Made by a program: the position numbers and the translations under genes. From Bacteroidota bacterium (GTDB lineage: Bacteria > Bacteroidota > Bacteroidia > UKL13-3): 64,000 nucleotides of DNA. The stretch covers positions 1-64,000 of the forward strand of contig JAIXSO010000047.1 in the NCBI GenBank assembly GCA_027484685.1. The letters run 5' to 3'. The notes below the pieces were generated by a model. It was given only the letters and a program-made list of their open reading frames with translations. It had not been told where the DNA came from and did no database searches. Shown piece by piece: positions 18,831 to 28,771 of the stretch (its first letter is position 1; each line of letters starts with the position of its first letter).

Positions 18831-20294
18831 TTATCTAACAAAACTAAGTCTATAAATTTGCTCCGAAATAGGTGCAACTAATTCTAATATAGGTTTAGGG
18901 AAAATTCCAAATGCAAAAATTAAAATGGCAATGGTAGCTAATACCAATTCTTCGTTCCACTTTAAATCTTCAAAAATAGTAACGTTTTCATTTACATCAC
19001 CTAACATTACTTTTTGATACATGCGTAACATATAAACTGCACCTAAAATTACTGTTAAACCAGCAAAAATTGCCGCCCAACTATGGTACTCAAATAAACC
19101 TAATAAAAGCATAAACTCACCTATAAAACTATTGGTTAAAGGCAAAGCTACTGAACCTAAAACTATTATAAGAAAATAAGTAGCAAATCGTGGTGATAAT
19201 ACGCGAATACCTCCTAATGTATTTATATCTGAACTTCCGGTTCTATTAATAATAATATCAGCACAATAAAACACTCCAACTACATTAATACCATGCGCTA
19301 ACATTTGAACCAATCCACCTTGAATACCTTGAACATTTAATGCAAATATACCTGCTGCTATAAGTCCAACGTGGGCAATTGATGAGTAAGCAAATAGTTT
19401 CTTTAAGTCGGTTTGCATAATGGCAATTACCGAAGCGTAAACCACTCCAATAAAACACATAGCAATAACGTAGGGAGTATATTCAGCTGTTCCCATTGGA
19501 AGAATTGGTAATAACCAACGTAATAAACTGTATAAACCCATTTTTAGCATGATACCAGAAAGTAACATAGTACCTTGAGTTGGTGCTGAACTATAAGTAT
19601 CTGGCTGCCAAGTATGGAAAGGAATAATTGGAATTTTAATGGCATAAGCTAAAAAGAACATCCAAAAAATAAACCCTTGTTTACATGAGCAAATATGGTT
19701 CATGGTTAAATCAAACCAACTTAAACTATGGCTGGCAGTATTCCAGTATAAGAATAAGAAACCAAACAACATTAATAAACTACCTGCTAAGGTATAAATA
19801 AAGAATTTTAATGTAACTGTTGCTCTATTTACCCCACCCCAATTTAACGAAATAAAATAAATTGGAATCAATGCTAACTCCCAAAAAATGTAATATAAAA
19901 ATCCATCGAACGATACAAAAACACCAATTAATGCAAAGTGCATCAAAAGCATCAATGAGTACATAATATGTGTACGCTCTTGGTTACGGTTAAAGCCCGC
20001 CAATACTATTAAAGGCATTAATAAGTTGGTTAAAATAACCATCAATAAACTCATGCCATCTAAACCAATATTGAAATTTATTTTAGGAGTATTTATCCAA
20101 TCAATATTTAATGATAAAAGGCTATTGGTAACCTCTGGAGCATTAGGTGCTTTAAAAACTGTAAATACATAAACTGTAAATGCTAATTGGACAACAGTAG
20201 CAATTAAACTAAACCATTTAACCAATTCTCCTCTTAAAAATAAAGCAATAATGCTTGCTACTAAAGGTATAAGTAATAATATAAGTGTTAACAT
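18831..20294 (-). CDS. nuoM: NADH-quinone oxidoreductase subunit M
   Basis: A 487-aa antiporter-like subunit of complex I. 'NIDWINTPKINFNIGLDGMS' and 'FWELALIPIYFISLNWG' (conserved membrane Glu) lie in the first half. 'YAIKIPIIPFHTWQPDTYSS', 'LKKLFAYSSIAHVGLIAAGI' and 'ALPLTNSFIGEFMLLLGLFE' follow. The start ATG overlaps the stop of nuoL by one base (TAATG), so the two are translationally coupled. Confidence 0.96.
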   Translation of the reverse strand: MLTLILLLIPLVASIIALFLRGELVKWFSLIATVVQLAFTVYVFTVFKAPNAPEVTNSLLSLNIDWINTPKINFNIGLDGMSLLMVILTNLLMPLIVLAGFNRNQERTHIMYSLMLLMHFALIGVFVSFDGFLYYIFWELALIPIYFISLNWGGVNRATVTLKFFIYTLAGSLLMLFGFLFLYWNTASHSLSWFDLTMNHICSCKQGFIFWMFFLAYAIKIPIIPFHTWQPDTYSSAPTQGTMLLSGIMLKMGLYSLLRWLLPILPMGTAEYTPYVIAMCFIGVVYASVIAIMQTDLKKLFAYSSIAHVGLIAAGIFALNVQGIQGGLVQMLAHGINVVGVFYCADIIINRTGSSDINTLGGIRVLSPRFATYFLIIVLGSVALPLTNSFIGEFMLLLGLFEYHSWAAIFAGLTVILGAVYMLRMYQKVMLGDVNENVTIFEDLKWNEELVLATIAILIFAFGIFPKPILELVAPISEQIYRLSFVR

Positions 20295-22255
20295 TATTTA
20301 TGAGTATAAAGTGATTCAAAAAAACCTAAAACATCGAAAACTTGTGCAACTAGTAATACAATCATGCCAATAACCATAGCAAACATGTAAAAACCAACAT
20401 GGCCACTTTGGAATAAACGCAATAATCGCCCAACTTGGCTTGTAATAAATGCTACTGCATGTACCAATAAATCAATAATTAATTTATCAATAATTACTAA
20501 AAACAAATCGCTTAAAAGCATAACTGGTTTTACAAAAACAGCATTATAAATTTCATCAATATAAAATTTGTTAGCTACCACTTTACTTAAGCCACTTAAT
20601 TGCTCATCTTCAACCGGAGTTTGTTTTTGCATAACATATTTATTGTAAGCAAATGCAATACTTACCAAAGCTAACCCAACAGCTGTTCCTATTAAAATCC
20701 ATTCCATAGAATGACTCATTTCGTGGCCAGCAGGCATAATGGTTTTTGATTGTGCAAATACACTTGATAAATAGGTTTTAAAACTATGCGTATGGCTTAA
20801 CACTGGGGGTAAACCAATAAAACCAACTACAATTGAGCAAACTGCTAAAATCATCAAAGGTAAAGTCATTACTATTGGACTTTCGTGAATATGGTGTTTT
20901 ACTTCATCAGTTCCTCTAAAAGAAGTAGAGAAAGTTAAATACAATAAACGGAACATGTAAAATGCAGTTAGCATAGAGCTAAATGATAATAGGCCCCAAA
21001 TAATTTTATTATGTTCAAATGCGGTTGCTAAAATTTCATCTTTACTAAAGAAACCAGCAAATGGAGGAATACCTGAAATGGCAACAGTTCCAATTAAGAA
21101 TGTAGCAAAAGTAATTTTTATGTATTTACCTAAACCACCCATTCTGCGCATATCTTGTTCTCCACTTAAAGCATGGATAACAGAACCTGCTCCTAAAAAT
21201 AATAGTGCTTTAAAAAATGCATGAGTAACTACATGGAACATACCACTTTCAAAAGCACCCATTCCTAAAGCAGCAAACATTAAACCTAATTGAGAAACAG
21301 TAGAATAAGCCAATACTTTCTTGATATCGTTTTGTAATAACCCAATAATGGCTGCAAAAATTGAGGTGGCTGTTCCTACAATTAAAATTACATCTAACGT
21401 ATGAGGAGCTAATGAATATAAAATATTAGAACGAGCTATCATGTAAATACCAGCCGTAACCATTGTTGCAGCATGAATCAATGCAGAAACTGGAGTTGGA
21501 CCAGCCATTGCATCTGGTAACCAAGTGTATAATGGTAATTGAGCCGATTTTCCCATTGCTCCGATAAATAAAGCCAATGTAATTCCAACTATAGTAATAT
21601 TACCTATTCCTAAATTCAAAGCTCCAATTGCTACTTGATCGTAGTTTAAAGTTTTAAAATGGAACAACATCATAAACATACCAACTAAAAAGCCTAAGTC
21701 ACCAATGCGGTTCATGATAAATGCTTTTTTAGCTGCATCGTTATAAGCTTGGTTTTTAAACCAGAATCCAATTAATAAATAACTGCATAAACCTACACCT
21801 TCCCAACCAATAAACATCATTAAATAGTTATTTCCCATTACTAAAATAAGCATGAAAAACACAAATAAATTTAAGTAGGTAAAGAATCTTGAAAAGCCTT
21901 CATCATCATGCATGTAGCCAATTGAATACAGGTGAATTAAACTTCCTATTCCAGTAACTACCAAAAGCATGGTAATGGTTAATGGGTCAATTAAAAAAGC
22001 AAATGGAATGAAAATATCTTTAAAGTAGAACCAATTGCTTAAAACTACTGTTTCTGAACCACCCGCAGGAAGGTTAAAAAACAAAAATAATGAACATGCA
22101 AACGATGCCAAAAGCATGGTGGTCGCAATCCAACCCGAAGCATGACCTAATTTTTTGCCAAATAAACCATTGATAATAAAACCTAGTAGCGGCAACAGTG
22201 GTATTAATATTGTTGGCATAAATAAGTTTGATGTTTGTATAACTGTCTCTGTCAT
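20294..22255 (-). CDS. nuoL: NADH-quinone oxidoreductase subunit L
   Basis: A 653-aa subunit, the distal proton-pumping arm of complex I. Signature parts are 'FFMLILVMGNNYLMMFIGWE' leading to 'GVGLCSYLLIGFW', 'GAMGKSAQLPLYTWLPDAMA' followed by 'GPTPVSALIHAATMVTAG', and 'VLAYSTVSQLGLMFAALG'. The C-terminal third holds the lateral helix region that spans NuoM and NuoN. The annotated start is ATG 22255; an internal Met 13 codons later (MPTILIPLLP) is an alternative. A 114-bp gap with a small hairpin separates it from nuoK. Confidence 0.96.
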   Translation of the reverse strand: MTETVIQTSNLFMPTILIPLLPLLGFIINGLFGKKLGHASGWIATTMLLASFACSLFLFFNLPAGGSETVVLSNWFYFKDIFIPFAFLIDPLTITMLLVVTGIGSLIHLYSIGYMHDDEGFSRFFTYLNLFVFFMLILVMGNNYLMMFIGWEGVGLCSYLLIGFWFKNQAYNDAAKKAFIMNRIGDLGFLVGMFMMLFHFKTLNYDQVAIGALNLGIGNITIVGITLALFIGAMGKSAQLPLYTWLPDAMAGPTPVSALIHAATMVTAGIYMIARSNILYSLAPHTLDVILIVGTATSIFAAIIGLLQNDIKKVLAYSTVSQLGLMFAALGMGAFESGMFHVVTHAFFKALLFLGAGSVIHALSGEQDMRRMGGLGKYIKITFATFLIGTVAISGIPPFAGFFSKDEILATAFEHNKIIWGLLSFSSMLTAFYMFRLLYLTFSTSFRGTDEVKHHIHESPIVMTLPLMILAVCSIVVGFIGLPPVLSHTHSFKTYLSSVFAQSKTIMPAGHEMSHSMEWILIGTAVGLALVSIAFAYNKYVMQKQTPVEDEQLSGLSKVVANKFYIDEIYNAVFVKPVMLLSDLFLVIIDKLIIDLLVHAVAFITSQVGRLLRLFQSGHVGFYMFAMVIGMIVLLVAQVFDVLGFFESLYTHK

Positions 22256-22288
22256 TTTTAAGTTCTTAGTTTTAAGTTCGAAGTACTT

Positions 22289-22303
22289 TCACGCCTTGCG
22301 TGA
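22289..22303. repeat. Small hairpin between nuoK and nuoL
   Basis: 'tcacgc-ctt-gcgtga' lies in the only sizeable gap inside the nuo run, next to 'ttcgaagta' words of the 10400 repeat family. A similar 'tcacgaattgcgtga' occurs near 36826. It looks like a dispersed repeat rather than a terminator, because no T-run follows in the nuo direction. Confidence 0.5.
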
Positions 22304-22369
22304 TTTAGTTTTTTATTGTTTGAAATATTGCTATTCGAATTTAATTTTTAGTATTTCGAGTTAATAATC

Positions 22370-22690
22370 TTACCACTTCATTCTATTTAAAATATCAATA
22401 TCGGTAGAGGCTACATTACGGTAAATACTCACCAATAAAGCCAAACCAACGGCAACTTCTGCGGCAGCTACCACCATAATGAAAAACACAAACACTTGCC
22501 CTTCAGCATTTCCAGCATAGCTGCTGTAACTTACTAGTAACAAGTTAACTGCATTAAGCATTAGCTCTATACACATTAATATAATAATGGCATTTCTACG
22601 TAATAATACGCCCATTACTCCAATACAAAACATAAATGTGCTTAGTAATAAATACCAATTTTGAGGAACTGATTGAATGCTGTTTTCCAT
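22370..22690 (-). CDS. nuoK: NADH-quinone oxidoreductase subunit K
   Basis: A 106-aa membrane subunit of complex I with three helices. 'GVMGVLLRRNAIIILMCIEL' followed by 'MLNAVNLLLV' carries the conserved membrane Glu of the MrpC-like family. 'VFVFFIMVVAAAEVAVGLAL' carries the second one. It begins one base after the nuoJ stop, so the two are coupled. Confidence 0.96.
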   Translation of the reverse strand: MENSIQSVPQNWYLLLSTFMFCIGVMGVLLRRNAIIILMCIELMLNAVNLLLVSYSSYAGNAEGQVFVFFIMVVAAAEVAVGLALLVSIYRNVASTDIDILNRMKW

Positions 22691-22691
22691 A

Positions 22692-23198
22692 TTAATTAAA
22701 ACGTTCTTTTTTAGCTAAAACTACCGAACCAATCATGGCTGATAAAAATAATATTGATGCCACTTCAAATGGTAAGGTATAATCGCGATACAATTTCATA
22801 CCTATATTTTTTACATAACCTACCTCAGATAATTGCGGAGCTACATAAGGTGCCGGCATGGTGCTACGAACAGCAGCAATAATTATTAAAAACAGTGCGC
22901 CACCTGAAAGAACTGCTGCAAACTTTAATAAAGTTGGTTTATGAGGTTCGGTTTCGCTATTTAAATTTAAAAGCATTACGGTAAATAAGAATAAAACCAT
23001 AATTGCGCCAGAGTAAACTATAATGTGTACCACAGCCAAAAACTGTGCATTTAACATTACAAAATGGCCCGCTATTGAAAAAAAACACAAAATAAGCCAT
23101 AAAACGCTGTAAATTGGATTTTTACTAAACACTACAAACAGCGCACTTAACAACGTAAATGCTGCTAGCATGTAAAATATAATTTGACTAATTCCCAT
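22692..23198 (-). CDS. nuoJ: NADH-quinone oxidoreductase subunit J
   Basis: A 168-aa membrane subunit of complex I with five helices. 'VVFSKNPIYSVLWLILCFFS', 'LNAQFLAVVHIIVYSGAIMV' and 'LFLFTVMLLNLN' match the NuoJ core, including the pi-bulge helix region. It is the first gene of this run. Upstream there is a 266-bp non-coding gap and then a histidine kinase on the other strand, so nuoA-I must lie elsewhere. Confidence 0.95.
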   Translation of the reverse strand: MGISQIIFYMLAAFTLLSALFVVFSKNPIYSVLWLILCFFSIAGHFVMLNAQFLAVVHIIVYSGAIMVLFLFTVMLLNLNSETEPHKPTLLKFAAVLSGGALFLIIIAAVRSTMPAPYVAPQLSEVGYVKNIGMKLYRDYTLPFEVASILFLSAMIGSVVLAKKERFN

Positions 23199-23464
23199 AA
23201 TATTTTATTAAAAGCCCGCAATAATACTAATTACTACCAAATTTTCTAAACACTTTATGAAAGGTTTAGTTTTTGTGGAAAGATTTTAGTTGTTGTACAA
23301 AAAAACAAAATATTTACTAGTATAAGGAATTAAAAAAACTAAAAAAATCTATTTTTATATAAAAGTTGAAAATCTATTTTGTTGTTGTAACAAATAAATA
23401 TTTAATTAGCCAATTATAAAATAACTAATAATCATCATTTACTTATTTTATAATGATTTAGAAT

Positions 23465-26278
23465 ATGCATAAAAAAGATTCACTAGAATTTGAAATTTTA
23501 CAAAAAGTAACGCTTAATACTGCAATTATGTCGGTATTAGCTACTTTTGCCAATTTGGTTGTAAAATTGTATGCTACTGCCTTGGTTACTGTAATAGGAG
23601 CGCTATTTTATTTTGTGGTTTATTACATTTTAAAGAAAAAACAAATTATTAGATTAACCAATCTAAGCGTAGTTTTATCCTTTTTTATTTATTGTATTTT
23701 TCTTTGGTTTTATAATTCTGGGTCACTTGGTAGTACCACCTTACTAATATTTGTTCTTTATTTTATTTCATCATTTATTATTCAAATAAAAAATCAAAAT
23801 AAGTTTTTTGTTTTATCTATAACTATTATAGTTGCTTTACATATAATTGAATACCAAAGACCTGATTATATTTTACAAACATATCCTAATAGATTTGATA
23901 GGTTCTTAGATATTACATTTGGCTGTATTTTAGCAATGGTAATGCTTAAAATACTGGTTAATAGTGTTAAAAGAAGTTATAATGAAGAACGAAAATTAGT
24001 TCAATCAAAAAATGAGGAGCTGGAAAAAAGTAAACAAGATTTAATTGAAAGTAAGAATTTTTTCAACAAACTAGCCGAAAATTTACCTGGTGTTAGCTAT
24101 CAATTTGAATTAACTAAAAAAGGGGAAGTAAAATATAATTATATTAGTGGTACAGTAAATAGTATTTATGAAGTTACACCTGAACAGGTTTATGCTGATG
24201 GTTATATTCTATATAATATGATTACCAAAGATACTATTAATCAGTTTGATAACGACCTTAGAGATTCCTTCAAAAAAATTACTTATTTTACTAATGAACA
24301 CAAAATTAAAACACCAAGTGGTATTGTAAAACATATTCTAATATTAGCAAAACCCGAAAAACAACCAGATGGTTCTGTGGTTTGGTACGGCTATAATAAG
24401 GATATTACTGATAGAAAATTAGAAGAAGAAAAATTATTAGCCAGTGAGGAAAAGTTCAGGTTTATAAGCGAAAACACTTCAGATGGAATTGTGGTTTTAG
24501 ATACCGAAAAGGTTACTTATGTTTCAAAATCATACATCGATATGTTTGGGTATTCTGAAGAAGAACATTACGGAAGAACTGAAGCAGAAATTTTAAACTT
24601 AATTCACCCTGATGATAGAAAAAAAATGCTTCAAACCATTGAAAACGTGGTGAGTAAAAAAGGTGAAAACTTAGTTTATGAATACCGTTATTTACACAAA
24701 AAAGGTTATTACGTTTGGCGTGAGGATACTTTTAGTTTTTTTTATGATGAAAATGGTAAAAACATAAAAGACATAATTGTAGCAAGAGATATAACTGAAC
24801 AAAAAAAGACAAGGATTGAATTTGAGCAACTAAATAGCATGCTTGAACAAACCAGTTTTTTGGCAAAAGTTGGTGGTTGGGAAGTAAACATGAATACCAA
24901 AGAAGTTATTTGGACAGATCTAATTTACGAAATGTACGACCTTGATAAAAAAGATTTTAAACCAAATATTTATTCCATTCTTCGATATTTTAAAAGAGGC
25001 CCAAGCAGAATCAAAATAACAGAATTTTTTAACCAAGCTGTTACCGATGGAAAAGAGTATGACGAAGAGCTGGAGTTAATTACCGCCAAAGGCAATCATA
25101 AATGGGTTAGAGCTATTGGTAAAGCGCTATTAGAGAATGGTGAGTGCATTAAAGTTTATGGCACTTTACAGGATATTACCATTCAAAAACAAAAAGACGA
25201 AAAAATAAAAGAATTAGCGCTTGTAGCCTCTAAAACCACCGATGCAGTAATTCTTACCGATGCAAATGCTAAAATACTTTGGGTTAATAATGCATTTGAA
25301 AAAATGACTGAATACACCTTTGAAGAGGTAATAGGCAAAGAACAAAAAGATTTATTAGTAGGACCTAAAACAGATTGGGAAACTATTCACGAAATGATGG
25401 ATGCAACCAAAATTTATGAACCTACCAACGCTACATTATTAAATTATACTAAAACAGGTAAACCAATTTGGTTCGATATTTCAATTACGCCAGTTTTTGA
25501 CGAAAATGGTATTTGCACCAACTTTATTGATGTAAAAAAGGATGTAACTGAGCGAATGGAAAAGCAAGAACAGTTGCAAGCTTTAACTGATGTAACTGCC
25601 GACCAAAATAAACGCCTTTTAAACTTTACTTATATAGTCTCTCATAATATTCGTTCACATTCAGCTAACTTAACTGGTTTAATTAATTTAATAGACCAAA
25701 CAGATAATGAAGAAGAAAAACTAACTTTATTTAAAATGCTAAAAACCAGCACCAATAAATTAGAAGAAACCATTCAAAACTTAAATGAAATTATTTCGGT
25801 ACAAAATAACTTAAACCAAGCAAAAAGTATATTAAACTTAAAACAAGAAATTGAAAGAACTTTTTTAGTGGTAAATGATGTAATGTTGGAATCGGGAGTT
25901 ACTATTAAAAATAATGTAGCCGATAATATTAATTTGGAAGTAATCCCTGCCTATTTAGATAGTATTTTATTAAACCTAGTTACCAATGCCATTAAATATC
26001 GCTCACCTGAAAGACAACCAATTATTGAAATTTCAACACAAACCGAAGGTGATTACTTGGTACTTTTAGTAAAAGACAATGGCTTAGGGCTTGATTTAAA
26101 TAAATTTAAAGACAAACTCTTTGGTATGTATAAAACCTTTCATAATAATCCCAATTCACGCGGAATAGGATTATTTATTACCAAAAATCAAATTGAAGCC
26201 ATGAATGGAAAAATAGATGTAGAAAGCCAAGTAAACGTTGGTTCAACATTTAAAATTTACTTTCCAAAAATGAAATAA
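23465..26278 (+). CDS. Hybrid-less multi-PAS sensor histidine kinase
   Basis: A 937-aa inner-membrane sensor kinase. Residues 1-175 hold about six membrane helices. A short coiled coil (EERKLVQSKNEELEKSKQDL) leads into four PAS/PAC units, at about 200-315, 325-450, 455-580 and 585-705, each closing with a 'DITxxK' type PAC end. The phosphoacceptor region is 'YIVSHNIRSHSANLTGLINL' with His727. The ATPase domain has 'LVTNAIKYRSPE' (N box), 'VKDNGLGLDL' (G1) and 'NSRGIGLFITK' (G2). No receiver domain is attached and no response-regulator gene is adjacent, so the partner and signal are unknown. Confidence 0.9.
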   Translation: MHKKDSLEFEILQKVTLNTAIMSVLATFANLVVKLYATALVTVIGALFYFVVYYILKKKQIIRLTNLSVVLSFFIYCIFLWFYNSGSLGSTTLLIFVLYFISSFIIQIKNQNKFFVLSITIIVALHIIEYQRPDYILQTYPNRFDRFLDITFGCILAMVMLKILVNSVKRSYNEERKLVQSKNEELEKSKQDLIESKNFFNKLAENLPGVSYQFELTKKGEVKYNYISGTVNSIYEVTPEQVYADGYILYNMITKDTINQFDNDLRDSFKKITYFTNEHKIKTPSGIVKHILILAKPEKQPDGSVVWYGYNKDITDRKLEEEKLLASEEKFRFISENTSDGIVVLDTEKVTYVSKSYIDMFGYSEEEHYGRTEAEILNLIHPDDRKKMLQTIENVVSKKGENLVYEYRYLHKKGYYVWREDTFSFFYDENGKNIKDIIVARDITEQKKTRIEFEQLNSMLEQTSFLAKVGGWEVNMNTKEVIWTDLIYEMYDLDKKDFKPNIYSILRYFKRGPSRIKITEFFNQAVTDGKEYDEELELITAKGNHKWVRAIGKALLENGECIKVYGTLQDITIQKQKDEKIKELALVASKTTDAVILTDANAKILWVNNAFEKMTEYTFEEVIGKEQKDLLVGPKTDWETIHEMMDATKIYEPTNATLLNYTKTGKPIWFDISITPVFDENGICTNFIDVKKDVTERMEKQEQLQALTDVTADQNKRLLNFTYIVSHNIRSHSANLTGLINLIDQTDNEEEKLTLFKMLKTSTNKLEETIQNLNEIISVQNNLNQAKSILNLKQEIERTFLVVNDVMLESGVTIKNNVADNINLEVIPAYLDSILLNLVTNAIKYRSPERQPIIEISTQTEGDYLVLLVKDNGLGLDLNKFKDKLFGMYKTFHNNPNSRGIGLFITKNQIEAMNGKIDVESQVNVGSTFKIYFPKMK

Positions 26279-26320
26279 AACTCAACTTATTAATTAATCA
26301 ACAATTTAAAAATTCTTTAC

Positions 26321-26350
26321 TTGTGAATTTAACTTTCACACCTATTTTTG
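26321..26350 (+). promoter_or_regulatory. Bacteroidota-type promoter for the PaaN gene
   Basis: A 'ttg' -33-like box at 26321 and 'tatttttg' (26343-26350), an exact TAnnTTTG -7 box, are 19 bases apart. The ATG follows only 7 bases after the -7 box, so the predicted transcript has almost no leader. Confidence 0.55.
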
Positions 26351-26357
26351 CCACATT

Positions 26358-28022
26358 ATGACAAACCAAACAATGAATCTTTTTGAAAAACACAAAAATA
26401 CTTTAAGCACTGCTATTACAGCATTAGCCGAACGTACTTATTATACTCCATATCCTGAAAATCCTAAGGCTTATGCCGAAGATGCAGATGCAAAAGCAAA
26501 AGCTTGGATTAGCGCTGCTATGAACAACGATTTTAAAGGTTTGAAACAAACTGGCGAAACTGCTTGGCATGGCGAAGAAATTTCACCATTTTTACAAGTA
26601 GGTGTTGGCATAAAATATCCAATTTTTTCGGTTGATACATTAATCAACAACGCTAATGCTGCACAAAAAAGCTGGAGCAAAACCAGTGCTAGTATTCGTG
26701 CAGGTATTTTAATTGAAACATTAGAAAGAATCAGTGCTCGTTTTTTTGACATAGCTTATGCTACCATGCATACCACCGGACAAGCTTATATGATGAGTTT
26801 TCAAGCTAGCGGACCACATGCTAACGATAGAGCTTTAGAAGCAATAGCAGCAGGTTATCAAGAACTTACTCGTTACCCTGAGCAAGTAGAATGGGTAAAA
26901 AACTTTGGTAAATTCGATTTAAAAGTAAATAAAGATTTTAAGCCTGTGGCTAAAGGTGTAGGTTTGGTTATTGGTTGCTCTACCTTCCCTATTTGGAACA
27001 CAGTTCCGGGTTTATACGCTACATTAATTACAGGAAATGCGTGTATTGTTAAGCCTCATCCAAAAGCTATTTTACCTATTGCTATTGTAATTGAAGAAAT
27101 TCAAAATGTATTAGCCGAAAACGGTTTTGATACCAATATTGTGCAATTAGCTGCCGATAGTTCAACAAACCCAATTACTAAACAATTAGCAGAAAACAAT
27201 ACTATAAAAATGGTAGATTTTACTGGTAGTTCAGAGTTTGGAAATTATGTAGAAAGTTTGTCGAAATTAACTTTTACTGAAAAAGCAGGTGTTAATAGTA
27301 TGATTTTAGATTCAGTTAACGATTTACAACCAGTATTAGCCAATATCGCATTTTCGGCAAGTTTATATAGCGGCCAAATGTGCACTGCTCCACAAAATAT
27401 ATTTGTAAGCAAAAATGGTGTTGAAACGGCCAATGGTTTAGTGAGTTACGATGAAGTGGTAAAAGGAATTGCTGCTGCCATTACAGGTTTGGTTGATAAC
27501 CCAAAAGCTGGTCCGGGCACTTTAGGAGCTATTCAAGCTGAAGCTACCTATAAAAGAACCAACGAAGCAAAAAACTTAGGTGGTAATTTAGTTTTAGATA
27601 CCAAAGCCATCAAAAATGAAGAGTTTGCTGATGCACGCATTGCCACTCCAGTAGTAATAGAAGTAGATAAAAGCCAAAAAGACATTTATAACCGCGAGTG
27701 CTTTGGTCCGGTATTATTTATAGTAAAAACCGATTCGGTCGAAGATTCATTGGAATTGTGTAAAGCATTGGTAATGGAAAAAGGAGCTTTAACTTGTGGT
27801 GCATATACTACCAACCAAGCTACTAAAGAAATGATAGCAGATGAAATGAACGAAGCTTTTGTTCCTGTTACCTTTAACTTTACAGGTGCAGGTTTTATTA
27901 ACTCTCACGCTGCCTTTAGCGATTTCCATTTAACTGGAGGAAACCCAGCAGGAAACGCTAGTTTTACTAATACAGAATTTGTAAGCAAACGTTTTGTTTG
28001 GGTAGGAAACAGATATATGTAA
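26358..28022 (+). CDS. paaN: PaaN-type aldehyde dehydrogenase (phenylacetate degradation family)
   Basis: A 554-aa aldehyde-dehydrogenase-fold protein of the PaaN family. The N-terminal 'LAERTYYTPYPENPKAY' and 'TGETAWHGEEISPF' are typical of that family. 'AKGVGLVIGCSTFPIWNTVP' and 'ACIVKPHPKAILP' form the NAD(P) site, and 'SGQMCTAPQNIFV' carries the catalytic Cys342. PaaN/PaaZ oxidises the semialdehyde formed after ring opening in phenylacetyl-CoA breakdown. No paaABCDE or other paa gene is in the window, so its pathway here is uncertain. It has its own promoter and a terminator at 28043. Confidence 0.85.
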   Translation: MTNQTMNLFEKHKNTLSTAITALAERTYYTPYPENPKAYAEDADAKAKAWISAAMNNDFKGLKQTGETAWHGEEISPFLQVGVGIKYPIFSVDTLINNANAAQKSWSKTSASIRAGILIETLERISARFFDIAYATMHTTGQAYMMSFQASGPHANDRALEAIAAGYQELTRYPEQVEWVKNFGKFDLKVNKDFKPVAKGVGLVIGCSTFPIWNTVPGLYATLITGNACIVKPHPKAILPIAIVIEEIQNVLAENGFDTNIVQLAADSSTNPITKQLAENNTIKMVDFTGSSEFGNYVESLSKLTFTEKAGVNSMILDSVNDLQPVLANIAFSASLYSGQMCTAPQNIFVSKNGVETANGLVSYDEVVKGIAAAITGLVDNPKAGPGTLGAIQAEATYKRTNEAKNLGGNLVLDTKAIKNEEFADARIATPVVIEVDKSQKDIYNRECFGPVLFIVKTDSVEDSLELCKALVMEKGALTCGAYTTNQATKEMIADEMNEAFVPVTFNFTGAGFINSHAAFSDFHLTGGNPAGNASFTNTEFVSKRFVWVGNRYM

Positions 28023-28042
28023 TCAACTAATAATAAATTTAT

Positions 28043-28079
28043 AAAAAAGCGGTTTACCATTGTTGGTAGCCGCTTTTTT
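28043..28079 (+). terminator. Intrinsic terminator after paaN
   Basis: 'aaaaaagcggtttacca' pairs with 'tggtagccgcttttttt' around 'ttgt', with one bulged base and a T-run at the 3' side. Confidence 0.85.
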
Positions 28080-28104
28080 GCTTGTAAAAACATTTAAAAT
28101 AAAT

Positions 28105-28632
28105 ATGAATATAAAAAACTTTGAGTTTAAGGCAAAGGTTGACCAAATAGCAACTTATGAAAATAAATTACTTACGCTAAATCCTATTTTTAAAGGAATT
28201 GACCACCAAATAGATACTTATTTTAACGCAACCACAGGAAGGTTAAAACTAAGGGAAGGAAATATTGAAAATGCTTTGATTAATTACGATAGAGCTGATT
28301 ACGCTGGAGCCAAAGAATCACAAATTATTTTATACAAACATCCTGCAGATTTGGCACTGAAAAATATTTTAACTAAACAGCTAGGCGTTAAAATAGTAGT
28401 GGATAAAAGGAGAAAAATTTACTTCATCAATAATGTTAAATTCCATTTTGACATGGTTGAAAACTTAGGTGCTTTTATTGAAGTGGAGGCCATTGATACC
28501 GATAATGCGTTTACTATTGATGAGCTGAAAAAACAGTGCGATTTTTATTTTGATTTCTTTGAATTAACCCCTCTACAAATTATGGAAAAATCATACAGCG
28601 ATATGATTTTAGATTTACAAATTGAAAAATAA
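28105..28632 (+). CDS. CYTH-domain protein (class IV adenylate cyclase-like)
   Basis: A 175-aa protein starting at ATG 28105. In-frame codons upstream lie inside the paaN terminator and are rejected. 'NFEFKAKVD' gives the ExExK-like N-terminal motif (here FEFKAK), 'QIDTYFNATTGRLKLREG' the next strands, 'VVDKRRKIYFINNVKFHFD' and 'LGAFIEVEAI' the metal and phosphate-binding strands of the CYTH tunnel. Members include CyaB-type adenylate cyclases and triphosphatases; which activity applies here cannot be told. It is a soluble, probably monocistronic gene. Confidence 0.8.
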   Translation: MNIKNFEFKAKVDQIATYENKLLTLNPIFKGIDHQIDTYFNATTGRLKLREGNIENALINYDRADYAGAKESQIILYKHPADLALKNILTKQLGVKIVVDKRRKIYFINNVKFHFDMVENLGAFIEVEAIDTDNAFTIDELKKQCDFYFDFFELTPLQIMEKSYSDMILDLQIEK

Positions 28633-28741
28633 AATTGGTCAGAATTTGGCGTCCTCATCAACTTCTCCAATTCGGTAGGTGAGAATATTAATATAGGAAC
28701 AATTTGAATGTTTTTGTTTCAAAATCTTGAAAAAAGTTAGT

Positions 28742-28749
28742 TAAGTTTG
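28742..28749 (+). promoter_or_regulatory. Possible -7 promoter element for the 28772 gene
   Basis: 'taagtttg' is an exact TAnnTTTG match 22 bases before ATG 28772. The best upstream T-rich box (tttgtttc, about 28713-28720) is spaced loosely, so confidence is modest. Confidence 0.4.
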
Positions 28750-28771
28750 TTACAAAAATCCCAACTGTTTC

